Shown: positions 1 to 11,489 of the stretch, piece by piece
Position numbering within the stretch: the stretch's first letter is position 1
Layout of the letters: the number at the start of each line of letters is the position of its first letter
NCBI GenBank assembly: GCA_036936605.1
Contig: JAUPFV010000001.1
Location: 114,832,771 to 114,896,770 of the forward strand
Reading direction: 5' to 3'
Origin: Limnanthes douglasii subsp. nivea
Lineage: Eukaryota > Streptophyta > Magnoliopsida > Brassicales > Limnanthaceae
DNA: 64,000 bases
Position numbers and translations under genes: made by a program
The notes under the pieces: generated by a model
What the model was told of the DNA's origin: nothing
What the model saw: the letters and a program-made list of their open reading frames with translations, nothing else
Databases searched by the model: none

Positions 1-1320
1 CTCCGGCTTTTATCTTCTTGCCATTCTCCCAGGCACCACTGACGAACAGGACTGAGTCCTCCAATTCCTCTCTTCCTCCAGCAAATCATCCACCGCCTTG
101 AAGTTATCCCCCATGTTAAAGTGGTAGAAGGGGATGTGGTGGTTTCTACACATGTTAGCCACTGCAGCAAACTCCTCCATGGGCAGAGGGATCCCGGACA
201 GCCTTGATGCCATGATGCATGACATAAGGGTATACCAAGCGTTGGGGCTCAGCTGGCTCGGACAGAATTTGATTAGATGGAAATATCTGACAATCTCTAG
301 GTCTATTGGGAGCCTGAGCCCCCAGTTGAACAGCTCCATGAACATAACCACCTCACTTAATTTGCAATCCATGGGGGTCTCCGGATGTATAGGGATTCTG
401 ATGTTTTCATTTTCTGGAATACCCCATTTTGAACGCATCCTGCCCAACTCAGCAGTGTGGATGAATGCATAGTTGATTTTTTGTAGGGAGAGAAGATAGC
501 TAACACTGACCTTGTGAAAACAAGGCCCTACTTTTCCTTCTAGGCTCTCCGGCAGATCTGGATGCCTCAAGTACAACTTTTCTTTGCCCTTGTCCTTCTT
601 GGAAACTATCTCTTTGCTAGTCTGACCGGAGGGCTCAGACTCAAACGGGGCCTCTTCAACGGAGTCCTACATCACTTCCTCCATGATCGTTGAAGGGATT
701 TCAGCAGTTGTAGTGGAGTGAGGGTTCAAACTTGATTCAGCCTTATCTCCGGACTGACGGGCCTCAGTGCCCCTTTGACTCCTGCTCTCCGGTAAAGTGT
801 TTGGAGCAGAAGTTTCTGGTTGAAGGTTTGGATTAGAGCCCTCCGGTCCGGACAGCCTGTCATTAGGAGCTCTAATTGGCACCTCTGATCCGGTGCTGCT
901 ATCCTTTGCCCCCGATCTTGAGGGAGTATTTTTAGTCCCCTGGCCTTTAACCAACCGGCCTGTCCTCCTGACAATCAGCTTCTCCGGAGAATGCTCCGTG
1001 TCTGATCCCATTGCAAGAAAGGGAGAAGGTTCTCTAAGACTAGTGGTTGTGACTCCTGGCTCGACAGTAGGCACTGATTCCTGAACTGAGGAACCAGAGA
1101 TTATGGGGGAAAGGGTGGTTTGAAATAGTTTTCTAGGCTTGGTACCTTTGGAAGAGGACGAGCCACGATCTGACTCAGATGCAGAAGTGATAGGTCTGTC
1201 AACAGGTGAGGCAGGCAACCCTGCAGCAATCCGTCTTTCTCTTTCGACTTTTTGAGCCTTCTCTAACTCAGAAAGGTTGAGCCATCCGCCTTTGACAAGA
1301 GTGTTCCTCGCTGTAAACAT
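1..1320 (-). pseudogene. Antisense accessory ORF of the Tat-type element, nearly intact
   Basis: Read on the minus strand from an ATG at 1320 (MFTARNTLVKGGWLNLSELE) to the window edge. The ORF is continuous except for one in-frame TAG at 667-669 and a frameshift around 40-60, after which the expected frame (GAWENGKKIK) runs off the window. Conserved blocks shared with the plus-strand ORF at 23862-26630 are ARNxLVKGGWLNLSEL near the N terminus, VSVxYLLSLQ, ELGR, IPI..ETPMDCK, EIVRY.HL.K.CPSQ.SPN.WYTL and PMEEFAAVAN.C.NHHIPFY. A Ser/Thr/Pro/Glu-rich linker (about residues 30-215) separates the first block from the rest. Function is unknown. Some Tat-group elements are known to carry an extra ORF in reverse orientation downstream of pol, and the position fits. 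The open frame runs upstream to 1515, but homology begins at the 1320 ATG. Confidence 0.75.
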
Positions 1321-1741
1321 AAACTGTTGAACTGAGTTTTTTGCTTTAGAGAGAGAAAGCTTTGAGAGTTTTTTACAGAAGTAAGTTTGAAGGAGATGGT
1401 AAAACAGTAGAAATGAACTTGTATTTATAATAAATCTGAAAAAGTAGTTGATTCCTAGGAGAATTCGAAAAGTTTGGCAATGATTAAAAGACGGCGCTGA
1501 TGTCACCACCTGCAATTAAAGAGGTTGCTTTTCGAAGAAGGTGGGTTCGAAATTCAAGGTGAAAAAACGGCTGAAACAACCAATCAGAAAGTGACACATG
1601 TCCCACGAACTCTGGAAAAAACCGTTTTGACTTCGTAAAACTTTATCTGACCGGCTAAACCCATAGACCTGTCCGGATTAAAGCTACCTCTGATATCAGA
1701 CAGTTTTTCAGGTCTTTGGCAAGAATAATTACACAAACACC

Positions 1742-1752
1742 TAAAAAGGGGG
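1742..1752 (+). other. Polypurine tract of the plus-oriented Tat-type element
   Basis: A purine run (TAAAAAGGGGG) lies four bases before the LTR's TGATGAG start. It is the expected plus-strand primer site. The complete element at 23042-33038 has a comparable AAAGGGG run next to its 3' LTR. Confidence 0.7.
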
Positions 1753-1756
1753 CTCC

Positions 1757-2186
1757 TGATGAGTCCAAATTCTGCACGCTCCTCGGACAAGGACAGATCG
1801 GTCCAAGGCCTCCGGACCGGACAGATCACACGAACCGGACAGCTCATTTTTGCACACTATGACCATAGGATTGTTTGAACTATGACAAAAGTACTAAAAA
1901 AACCTAAACACTTCTTGACTAAGCTACTTGCTCTCCTACTTAGAGCTCATGGGTCTTTAAACATGACCCGGGTCCATTAAACATGACCCGAAAGCCCATA
2001 AGGGCCCAAACATCAGGGTATAAATACCCAACCACCTGCATTAAGTGTGAGTAATGAGAATTAACTGCTACCAGGCTGCTTAATTATCTCTCTACTCTCT
2101 ACTCTAAACTCATAACACCCACACACTACCATAAAAACACCAACTGAAATTACCAGCCTACCCTCAGGCGATTATTATCCACACCA
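1757..2186 (+). repeat. 3' LTR of the plus-oriented Tat-type element
   Basis: Begins TGATGAG and ends CCACACCA, matching the ends (TGATGAG...CACACCA) of the LTRs of the element at 23042-33038 read on the minus strand. A TATA-like TATAAATACCC lies near 2021, followed by a stretch (TCTCTCTACTCTCTACTCTAAA) also present in the other LTRs. Length is about 430 bp. The next five bases, GTAGT, would be the target duplication if the left end outside the window matches. Confidence 0.8.
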
Positions 2187-3171
2187 GTAGTAAGTACAAA
2201 ATGTTTGATGTTATCTTTCAAAAACTCCCCAATTAACTGGCGACATTGAATTATTGTGTCTATGTTCCCCCTTATCCCCTTAATTCCCATAAATAATCTT
2301 CAGAATGCAGTCCATAACATATCAAAATTCTTGATAGAACGGTGTGGAACCAGGTTGTGCCATTTTATAGTGACATCTTTGAAGTTTTGAGAGAAAGTCC
2401 GACACAACAACTTATCAATATCATTGTAATTAATCATAAATTTCTTGAACTTCTCTAGATTGTTATTCAGATTTGTATTCCTATCGATCGTTTCTATATT
2501 GGATATGTCAAACTGATTTGGTAGATGTCCACAAATAATTTCTGCAGATAAGGAATATTGTCTCCAATTATGTCCATGACTATATTGGTGATCATCGTTG
2601 GTTGTTGCATAAAGGTCTTTCTCGGACTGAACCATAAATTGATTGTTTACTTGATAGTATTGGTTCTTCAAGCCCTCATGCGTTAAAGCTAAACTCCATT
2701 GGATTAGATGTGTTAGATTTTTTCCTCAGCTTTCATTCGATCTTTTTCCTTTAGAGGTTCTTATTTATTTGAAGATTTCCCAATTCTAATAACGAGAGAT
2801 ACGTATTTCCGAGAAATACTTACCACAATGATTTCTTTTCTTTTTATGAATGCGATCCTTATTCAGAGAATATATTATAATTCCTCAGACTCTGACACAT
2901 AATACTCACTAAACTCTGAAAGACTATAATGATACTTGGTCATTCGTTTCATTTTCAATGAATGGTAGCTTCTGTTTGATCGACCACTTCGATATTTTTC
3001 CCGGTTACGTTGAAAATCAGAATCAGCAACTTTTCCCTTGGAACTTTCTTGTTCCCCAAGCTTTTGAACTTCCGAGCAGATGTTTCTTGGTTGGATAATC
3101 ATTGCTTCTCTTTCGAATTTTAATGCATCAATTTCTTCCCGTAATAGATCACGATGCTCTTTCGTGATCAA
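2187..3171 (-). pseudogene. Gag remnant of the Tat-type element
   Basis: Two open segments are clear. 3171-2875 has an acidic/basic coiled region with LREEIDALKFER, matching LRAEIEALRA in the gag at 32653. 2671-2300 has LPNQFDISNIETID...NNNLEKFKKFMINYND, matching the gag core of the 23042-33038 element (LFKRFDSSKMEKYNG...NHLEKFKNFMMNFDD). DNA similarity to that gag continues down to 2187. The frame is broken between the two segments. Gag forms the virus-like particle; this copy cannot encode a complete one. Confidence 0.7.
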
Positions 3172-3343
3172 CTATTCCTCCTTTTCTTCATTTCACGTGG
3201 TGGTCCGAACCCTTCTCCGATCTTGATTCTTTCTACAACCATCGCACGATCCACATGAATCTCAAAATCTATTATTCGATAGATTCTGAACACAAACTTG
3301 AAACACTTAAGGTTTTGGATATTTTTATCCGGGTACCTGTCTA

Positions 3344-3363
3344 GGCTCCCGATGTGGTTTCCA
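3344..3363 (-). other. Primer-binding site of the minus-oriented Tat-type element
   Basis: On the minus strand, four bases after the LTR end, the sequence TGGAAACCACATCGGGAGCC lines up with TGGCGACCACAGTAGGAGC beside the 5' LTR of the 23042-33038 element. The shared ACCACA..GGAGC pattern supports a common tRNA primer. The tRNA identity was not established. Confidence 0.55.
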
Positions 3364-3367
3364 CTCA

Positions 3368-3713
3368 TGATGTTAGAGCTTTTCATAGGGTGATTTTGTA
3401 ATAAAAAAAGTAAATAAACTTTGGGTAGCATTTACATAGATAATTAAGTTGCTTGGATATTAATTAGATAGAGAAGGTTTGAAGAAAGTTTTTGAGAGAG
3501 TAAATGTATTCTTAAATTTCTCAAATCCTAAAACAAGGCTTTATATATCCTTCTGAGCCCAGTGGGCTTACATGGTCAATATGAAAATGTGGATACCCTA
3601 AGCCCATAATTATATAAGATATTTTAAATTATTACATCCTTATTACAAGTAAATTCTGGTCTAGTTACTTACTGGTCCAACTCACAGTTTTGAAAATTTG
3701 GTCGTTATCATCA
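3368..3713 (-). repeat. 5' LTR of the minus-oriented Tat-type element
   Basis: On the minus strand it starts TGATGATAACGACC, the same TGATGA start as the other Tat LTRs here, and ends ...GCTCTAACATCA. A TATATAAA box lies on the minus strand near 3550-3541. Boundaries are by eye (a few bases uncertain), since the partner LTR is not in the window. Confidence 0.6.
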
Positions 3714-4683
3714 ATGATATGCAACTATTACCTAATAGTTAGCTTGATGCGGATCACTCTAGTCAGCACTCTCAAAGCCAAAATTAAGATTTCTCAAGTT
3801 CTCCCAAAAAGAGCAAAAGAGCTACTCCACGGATATGCAACAAAATTATCAGAAACGAATAAGTAATCTCGGTCAAATAACGAGATAATCAGAGGCGAAT
3901 AGGTCCAATAAAGGCCATTAAAGATCTTTCAGTTTAAGAAAAGTTACTCAACACCTATCAAAATTCATCTAGATGGAAAATAAAGATGATCTCAACTCGA
4001 CGTCACTCAAACATGAGTTTAGCCTCACTCGGATTGAATGTAGCGTCGAATCAGCCTGTCTCATTTAACCTCAGCTTATGCACCTTTAGGTTTATCTCAC
4101 TAAATCAAGATGAAGAAAGGTTTTTTAAAGTAATGGGAGCTCAGAAGCCTCTTGTTCAACAAAGCTCAACCTCATGTCAGCCTCGGCTTGGCATTGCTCA
4201 GCCTAAACTCGACATCAGCTTGACCTTATCTCGACATCGACTCGATCTCAATAAGGAAGAAATCTCTTAGTAGAAAATAAAAAAATGATTTTTAAATTAA
4301 GGGGAGCTCACTTAAAAACCTCTGACCTAGTAAAGCCCAGACACAACATAACCTCTGCTCAAAGACCAATGGCTATTAAAGCATGTAACTATGATATATC
4401 AAGATCCGAACACTCCAATCACTTGAAAGCAAGAAAATAAGTAATGGGAGTTAGTGATACGGTATGAAATATCATCTATATGGGGCACGAATAAAGCCAA
4501 GTTTGAGCCTTGTATGATTCATTTAAAACAAATGACCCTAACTTTCCCAAATGGCCAAACGTAACCCAAGCTAACCTCATGTTCAAGTTTTTTATTGACC
4601 ATGTTCGGATGCCATATCATGACTAAAATCTTGGCCACACAAACAAACAAAAATACTAACTAGGTCACGCGTCATAGTATAAC
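3714..4683. other. Unassigned sequence, no gene seen
   Basis: No credible coding region. The stretch 3985-4260 is rich in CTCGAC/CAGCCT-type words (CTCAGCCT, CTCGACATC recur) and may be an older part of the adjacent minisatellite. The short open frame here looks accidental. Confidence 0.4.
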
Positions 4684-5545
4684 TAGCTAATCTAGCCAAA
4701 CTTGCCTCGAGATCTGGCCAAGCTTGCCTCGAAACCTGGCCAAGCGTACCTCGAGACCTAGCCAAGATTGTCTCAAGACCTAGCCAAGCTTGCTTCGAGA
4801 CCTGGCCAAACTTTCCTCAAGAATTGCCCAAAATTATCTCGAGTCTGGTCAAGCCTGTCTCACAAATAAATCTAAGTAAACTCAAATAGATACCAAGTTA
4901 TCTAACTATGCAATGTCGTACAGCTAGGAAGAACTTTCCCGGGAGTCCAAGCCCAAGTCCCAAACAATATGCCTCGTTGGTCAGCTTGGCCACTTGGCCA
5001 AGAATAAAGCGGTCATCTCAGCTAGTTTGGTCAAGGCCAAAGTGGCTAGCTCGACCAACTTGGCCAAGGTCAAAGCAACTAGTCACTTAAGGCTAACATT
5101 GTTCAGCTTGACCAGTTGACCACTTGACCAAGCTTATCTCAAGATATGGCCAAGCTTGCCTCGATACATGGACAATCTTGCTAAGGCTAAAACGTTCAGC
5201 TCGGTCGCTCAACCTCAAGCAACCATCGCCACGAAACATAGTCAACTGGACCATTTCGCATTAAGTGACCAGCTGGCCAACTTGACCACATGACCAAACT
5301 TGCATCGGCACATGGCTAAGCTTTCCTAGAAGACATGGTCAAACTTGTCTTAAGACATAGCCAAGTTTGCTTCGATACATGCCCAATCTTGCTAATGCCA
5401 AAATGGTCAGTTTGGTCGCTCAACATCGAGCAACATCGCCACAACACCTAGCAAACTTGACCACATAGCCAAACTTGTCTCAGGACGTGGCTAAGCTTGT
5501 TTCGAAGACCTGGCTAAACTTGCCTCAGGACGCAACACTTAAAGG
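4684..5545. repeat. Diverged minisatellite (TGGCCAAGCTTGCCTCGAGAC-like units)
   Basis: At 4692-4862 a unit of about 22-24 bp close to CTGGCCAAGCTTGCCTCGA recurs about seven times with substitutions. From about 4965 to 5545 related words (CTTGGCCA, CTTGACCA, GACATGGC) continue in longer blocks. Two such blocks, starting TTGCCTCGATACATGG at 5156 and TTGCTTCGATACATGC at 5367, are diverged copies with a period near 211 bp. It is much more GC-rich than its flanks. The short ORF at 4908-5090 reads through repeat units and is not a gene. Confidence 0.8.
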
Positions 5546-7078
5546 ATGATGCCCATTGTGACAAATTTGTTTGGCTCGAAATGAGTATATGAAGATCCTT
5601 TTGTTTGGGCACCAGTTAAAACTTTATGAACTAAGATTAGAAGTTTTGCATGAGATAAGAATAATTCATTGTTCATTAAAAAAAACCAAAAAAATCTTTT
5701 AGAATAAAACAAATTCAAACTACAAAAATAAACTTAAAAATTATAATCATATACGACCGTTAGAATCTAAAAAACTACAAAAAAAAATCTTCCAAAAACT
5801 TCTACAAAAATATTTACAAAATCGTTTATATAAATAATATTTCATGATAATATAAACATGAAAAAAATTGAAATCCATCTCCAAATATAAACTTCTCCAC
5901 TAATTTATTTACATTTGATTTTTTTTCTTGTTAATTTTTTTAATATAAAAAGTATAAATTATACAATTTATAACTAAATTTAATAATACTATGAAAAACT
6001 CGGGTATTATTATTATTATTATTTTATTATTATTTTATTATTATTTTTATTTTATTTTTTTTTTATTTTTTTTTTAGCCCGATATCCAATTTTGATCCTA
6101 GCTTTCAAACATTCGGAGGTACAACTAAGTTTTATTTTGCTGATTTACTCCATGTGCTAAATAAATTATTTAAGTGGCACACAAATTCAAGAGAAAACAA
6201 GTCACAAAATAGTAATTTGACCTAAATAAATAGAATCTCTAGTTTCGTGTTTATATTGTCTTCCGGAACCTTTGATATCATAAACTTATAGTCGGATCGT
6301 AGTATCACATCTATCTGTTACGTGGGCCATATGCTGCTTGCCACCTCCCGTTTCGGTGCGTGATATGCACGTCCCGTCTCGAATCTTCTCACCATTCAAG
6401 GAATGCGACGAAAGTTGTTCGGTTGAAATTATTTTAACCAATTTATTGAACTCGGTCTAGTTGACCAAATCAACCGTTCACGAGAACCCCTTCAATAAGT
6501 ACAATATTGATATTCCACATTACTCAAATAAAGTTATTAAATACTATTACTAAAATCTATAAAAATAGTTACTAGATTACATATTATACCTTTACATTAT
6601 CTGTTAATAAATTTATCAAGTTAACTTATACCACATGTGTTAAATTTAGTTGATGTTTTTCTTAATAAAATTATAATAATGACTAGCAAAAAGAAGAAAT
6701 GGTCTATCTTGGATACCAAAATTTTGCAATTAGACATTTGAATGAAAAAGTTATCATTTAATATTTGCTGATTTAAAAATTATCACAATATTTCATTTAG
6801 ACTTTATCACCAGCTTATATATTTTATAATGTATTAAAAAAATATTCTAAAATTTAAAGTCTAGTTTTAATGTTAAACAAAAATAAATTATAAATCATAA
6901 AAAGTAAATATATAAATTAATCAAATTTTAATCAATAAAATAAATTGTGAAATGCTAAATAAATTTAGTATAAGTTCAAATTAGAAAAAAAAACTATTTT
7001 AAAAATAATAATTAAAAAAATAATTTGTTTTGTTTAGAATATGTGCATCCAATATTTTTTATTCAAGGATAAAAATCT
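5546..7078. other. AT-rich spacer with microsatellite at 6007-6075
   Basis: No coding region recognised. 6007-6075 is an (ATT)n tract grading into a T-rich run. 6300-6420 is locally GC-richer but has no identifiable feature. Confidence 0.6.
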
Positions 7079-8063
7079 CATATAATTTTAAAAATTAAAA
7101 AATATATTTTTTTATTAATTAAAATTATACATTACAAAAAAAAAATACTATTTATACAATAGTATTATGAGATGATGGACTTAATATAATATGCCTAATA
7201 TTTTTAATGATTTTAATATCTTTAACACACTCCTCAAAAATATTAAGTATTGAGAGAATAAGCATCAAGTTTCGTCATTCTTTTCAACCGAATCACCAAT
7301 CTCAATCTCAAAACTCAAATTAATTCCAAATTCCAAATTTTAATTTCTCTATTTCCAAATCATAATTCTATTTATAAATTCGAACTAAAATCTTGAATCT
7401 TCATCTCATTTATCAATTCCAAATTATAATTCTTAATATCAAAATACCAAAACCCAAAATATAAAATGAAAAATTCAAATCTTAATCAAATCTAAATCTA
7501 AATCTAAAGAAAAAGTAATAATAAAACCAAAACCAAATCTAAATCTAAATCTAAATTCCAAATCTAAATTTTATATCCAAATACCAAATTCCAAATCTAA
7601 ATTAAAATTACAAATTGAACTCCTAATCGAAATCCAAATCCAAATAAACTAAGATCAAATTAAATACAAACTCAAATATAAATCTCAATCAAATTCAAAT
7701 TCAAATCCAAAATAAAATCAAAATCATATCAAATCCATAATAAAATATAAATCACAATTGAAATTGAATTTCAATCATACTTATACTAACATATTCTTTT
7801 TCCTTATTTTCATAACTAAAACCACTGGCAATAACTCATTCACCAAGAAAGCATGTGACAATTTCCAACCATTTCCAAGAAAGCATAAGACAATTTCCAG
7901 ACTGTACGCTCTGATACCATATAAAAAATAGAGAAAAACAATATGGCTAAGATTTTTATTAATTGAAATTATGTATTTATAAAGAGCTTAAAGACAATAT
8001 TTATAGAGTAATAATATGGGCTACATGCCCTAATATCTCTAATCACTTATTTTTATGGTTTTA
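7079..8063 (-). mobile_element. Small non-autonomous LTR retrotransposon (TRIM/LARD-like), minus-oriented
   Basis: Two diverged direct repeats of about 145-150 bp (about 7079-7227 and 7920-8063; shared words TTTTATTAATT, AATTATGTATT/ATTATACATT, CCTAATAT) flank about 690 bp without coding capacity. Right of the left repeat, the minus strand reads a purine-rich TTTTTGAGGAGTG followed by TGTTAAAG, as expected for a polypurine tract and LTR start. Left of the right repeat, the minus strand reads TGGTATCAGAG (7919-7909), the standard initiator-Met tRNA primer site. The interior (7300-7780) is almost entirely A-rich AAATCTAAATCTAAA-like simple sequence. Edges are accurate to about 10 bp. Confidence 0.65.
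7909..7919 (-). other. Initiator-Met tRNA primer-binding site of the TRIM-like element
   Basis: The minus strand reads TGGTATCAGAG directly inside the right-hand repeat. This fixes the element's orientation. Confidence 0.65.
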
Positions 8064-8690
8064 CTAGTACTTTTACTTTCTTTGTCTACTCAAATTTGAT
8101 TTTTCAAATTTTTTATTGTATTATTTTTTTTTTCAAATTTTTTATTGTATTTAAAAAAAAAATAGAATCAACATATGTCTAATATTATTAACATTATTAA
8201 TTAAATTTAAAAAAATTACGAACATAAAACAAACCGTATATTAATCATTAATAAAATTATAAAAATACAAAATATTTACTAACTATCACAGGATACAACA
8301 TATTTTGAAAAATATCTTTCTACATTTAAATACTAAATTTGATTTTTCAATTTATCCTTTTTTTTAAAAAAAAAATTCTTTTTTGGTCTAATAATATTAT
8401 TATTAATTAAATTAAAAAATACTAACATATATCAAAACCATATATTAATTATTAATAGATAACAAACTAGTATTCTACATTTATATATTAAATTTGATGG
8501 TTATTTAAAAAAAAATTCTCTTTTTTCTGCCATTAGTATCAAACTCAAGACGTTCTAATAATATAATTAATTAAATTAAAAGAAAATGATTTACTAACAT
8601 ATACCAAAACTATGTATTAATTATTAATAGATAACAATTAGCATTAGGCTGGACTATTTTTTTTATCGAATTGACTAAAATCTAGGGACC
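8064..8690. repeat. Diverged AT-rich tandem repeat block
   Basis: Three related blocks (about 8150-8290, 8340-8470, 8490-8640) each contain an ATTAATTAAATTAAA word, then ACATAT..CAAA, then TATTAATTATTAATAGATAACAA or a variant. A short duplication, CAAATTTTTTATTGTATT, occurs twice at 8105-8150. No gene. Confidence 0.55.
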
Positions 8691-8719
8691 CGTGGATAGT
8701 TTGTTTATAAAAACAATTA

Positions 8720-8880
8720 TAACTTCAATGGGTATCCGAACCCGGCGGGTCCGGGTGTGAAAAATAAATACTATTACCCGACGGGTACGTGTTATGGTAT
8801 GAGTTTGAAAAAATATACACGGGATGGGTTGTGGGTTTAGCTATACCCGAACCTATCCCGACCCATTGCCATTTACAGTC
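8720..8880. repeat. CCCG/CGGGT-rich dispersed repeat fragment
   Basis: GGGTATCCGAACCCGGCGGG, TACCCGACGGGTACG and ATACCCGAACCTATCCCG alternate GGGT and ACCC words in an otherwise AT-rich setting. A similar but less regular block lies at 60595-60760. The family was not identified. Short open frames here on both strands are by-products of this composition. Confidence 0.45.
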
Positions 8881-9599
8881 AATCATGCTAGATATACTGA
8901 TTTTTGAACTCGTCATTCCCATCACTAAGAAACCAGTATATCCAATTATACCAATACGACAACATATAGAGGTGATGTAGTATAATCAAGTGAAAGAACA
9001 TATAGTCAGTAGACATATGATGACCATATTGAAAAAAATTGTTGTTCGGTTATAACGGTAGCATAATTAAAAAATAATGATTACTTTATGAAATCCACCG
9101 CTCCTACCGACAATCTGATTCTGATGAGGTTGATGATACCTACAATACTTATGTGCTAAAATATTTACTCCTAGTTAGTCATTCATTATGACGAGAGTAT
9201 GACGATTATCATACACGAGAAGAGATCTTGCATGACTATATTTTAGGAGAATATTTGAGAGAATATTGGTTGGTAGAGAAGAATTTTAATAATCTAGACA
9301 AAACTAATATCCGTTTAATTCCAACATTTCTCTTGTTCAATGAATCGATTCCCTAACAAATACCATCGCACCAATGTATCGGTCCAGGACAACCCTAGCA
9401 ACAGATCAATGAAAGTCTAAACTATTCAGTTAATCCGGTAAACACCCAACACAAATTGAGAATACTCACTCAAGATCCTTATTGGCCTGTGCAGTATCAA
9501 CAACGGATCCCCCCAATTATCCCTTGATTTGGTAATTCCTAACTATGGTTATGTTGGATCAGAAGAGTATAACACCATATAACCTTGTTGTATCCCCCA

Positions 9600-9960
9600 T
9601 CAACGACATAAATACTAGAGGAAGATTTTCATCCCAAGTTTAACCATTACAAGATGAAATCATAATACATGACCGTTGACCTTGAGTATTACATGAAAAA
9701 ATTCCACGATGAGATGTTAGGATTAGATATAGACGATAGGCTCTTGTGTAGAGCTTTCTATATGACTTTCCAAGGAAACATACTAATTTGGTTCAACTAA
9801 CTGCTTCCGGGTTCAATCCACACTTTTGATGCATTTTGGATTTATTTGCGTGATCATTTTATTGAAAACAAAGTCATAAGTGGCGATGAAAACTACATCA
9901 TCTATTTTAAACATGAGCTAATAAGAACTTATATGATTATTCAAAGAGGTTCATCATAAT
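9600..9960 (+). pseudogene. Gag core remnant of the decayed gypsy element
   Basis: In the plus frame one reads LLCRAFYMTFQGNILIWFN, a stop, then LLPGSIHTFDAFWIYLRDHF. This is the retrotransposon gag signature (CRAF..TL.G.A..WF..LPPGSI.SFDEL...F..HF). Upstream, YYMKKFHDEMLGLD fits the preceding HL..Y...M region. Confidence 0.75.
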
Positions 9961-11489
9961 CAAGAACAAATAATTGTTACGACTTTGTGTCTTTTGTTGC
10001 CTATATATAGCGCATCATCTTTGACCTCCTCCTGGAAGATATCATGAAGTAAAATACATTAATCTTCATAAAAATCTTAACTCAGATGACGCAATAAATT
10101 AAAATAGATAAAACTATGTTTATGAGGTTACCGAGTGAGTCTAATGATATCCTTATTACCATGTTTATAGTTCATATGAGCTTTAATTATGGATCCAATT
10201 CAAATAAGCAAACACCCTTGTGAATCATCACAAAAAAGAACATCACACTATAACATATTATGCCAACCGATAGCAAAAAAAAACCAAAGGTTTTGATATT
10301 TAGTATACTGAAGTCACTAAGAACATCAAAATCATCTATGAATGGGATAAAAATATTGTACACTTCTTAAATCCGGAACAAATATAGACCACATATATAA
10401 AATATATCCAACCATATTTAATAAAAATCATAACCAAATCGGACTTCATACAAGGGATGTTGAAACCCTGAAATAAAATGCATAGTCTTATCGATGAAGG
10501 AAAACTTATAGGATTCATAAAAACTCAAGCCACTCCCGTGTCAACAATCGTTGTATCACAACAATCACCACCACCTCGGGTCGACCTTCCTCAAGTGGAA
10601 CCCCAAGTTATGTGTGGTGGAAAATGATAGCATATGAAGTCTTTTATGACTATTTTGATCCCGATCCAAATGGACATATAATACACAATGGATGAGACAT
10701 TATCATCGGGATATTTAACAATTATCTATAAGATAATGTAGTCGATCTAAAAGTTTAGCCAATATAACCGACTTCAACCCACTTTTATAGAATACATTAC
10801 CCCACCATTTGTTTTGACGATGAGAATTTAAGAAGAGTGATATGAGACACAATGGTCATCGCTTTTGAGATTACAAATGTAGAGATTTAAAAAATCTTTG
10901 TTGATAATAGAAGCTCGAATAACATTTTTTAAAGAAATTTTATTATCAGATCTATGACATAGTACAATTAGCACATTCTGATGATAATATAATATATTTT
11001 CACGAGAGTGGAAACCTCAATCCTCGATGAATTCAAGAAAGATGTAGTTATATGCATATAAAATTAATAATAAAAAAGTTGAAATATATGGTACACCATC
11101 TTATAACTTCATCTTTAGAAGTTTATGCTTCAACCAAATGCATGCCATCGCATCTAAAATATACCAGTGCATTCATTATGTTATCAATGGTTGTATCGGG
11201 GTAATTTGCAGCCAATAATGTGCAGCTCGAGAGTGTTATATTGCTTATTTGGTTCCCCGACAGATAGAAAGTTAATGGGGACTCTAATAGAATAGCCAAT
11301 ATAAACATACATTTATAGTGAAACTAATATTGAATAAGTAATGCTAAGAACATGGCAGATAGTCCGCATCGACCATGACCTACAACAAATCATTTCAACA
11401 AATTAGAAGAAGTGTACAATGATACATTAGTCATAAATAGTGACATATTAATCATTAGTCAAACCTTATGGAAACCTTCAGAGATCTTA

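Larger units (their letters stand above)
1..2186 (+). mobile_element. Ty3/gypsy Tat-type LTR retrotransposon, 3' half (enters from outside the window)
   Basis: The visible part is the end of a plus-oriented element: an ORF antisense to the element (minus strand, 1-1320), an untranslated stretch, a polypurine tract and a 3' LTR (1757-2186). Orientation follows from the polypurine tract lying immediately left of the LTR's TGATGAG start. The antisense ORF and the LTR start resemble those of the complete element at 23042-33038, so both belong to one lineage. Gag and pol should lie to the left of position 1. The element ends inside gag sequence of another element, which suggests nesting. Confidence 0.85.
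2187..3713 (-). mobile_element. 5' end of a minus-oriented Tat-type gypsy element (LTR, PBS, gag), interrupted
   Basis: Reading the minus strand from the right gives an LTR (3713-3368), a primer-binding site, a gag N-terminal region and part of the gag core. The sequence then stops at 2187, where the plus-oriented element ends. The missing remainder is presumably on the far side of that element, outside the window. Parts match the gag of the element at 23042-33038. Confidence 0.65.

Noticed and set aside
134..472. Plus-strand ORF
   Set aside because: Shadow of the conserved minus-strand antisense ORF.
4908..5090. Short ORF as a gene
   Set aside because: It reads through minisatellite units.
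4684..5545. CRISPR-like array
   Set aside because: Units are diverged, without unique spacers of constant length, and the context is a plant nuclear genome.
8725..8980. Overlapping ORFs on both strands
   Set aside because: Produced by the GGGT/ACCC-rich repeat; no recognisable protein features.
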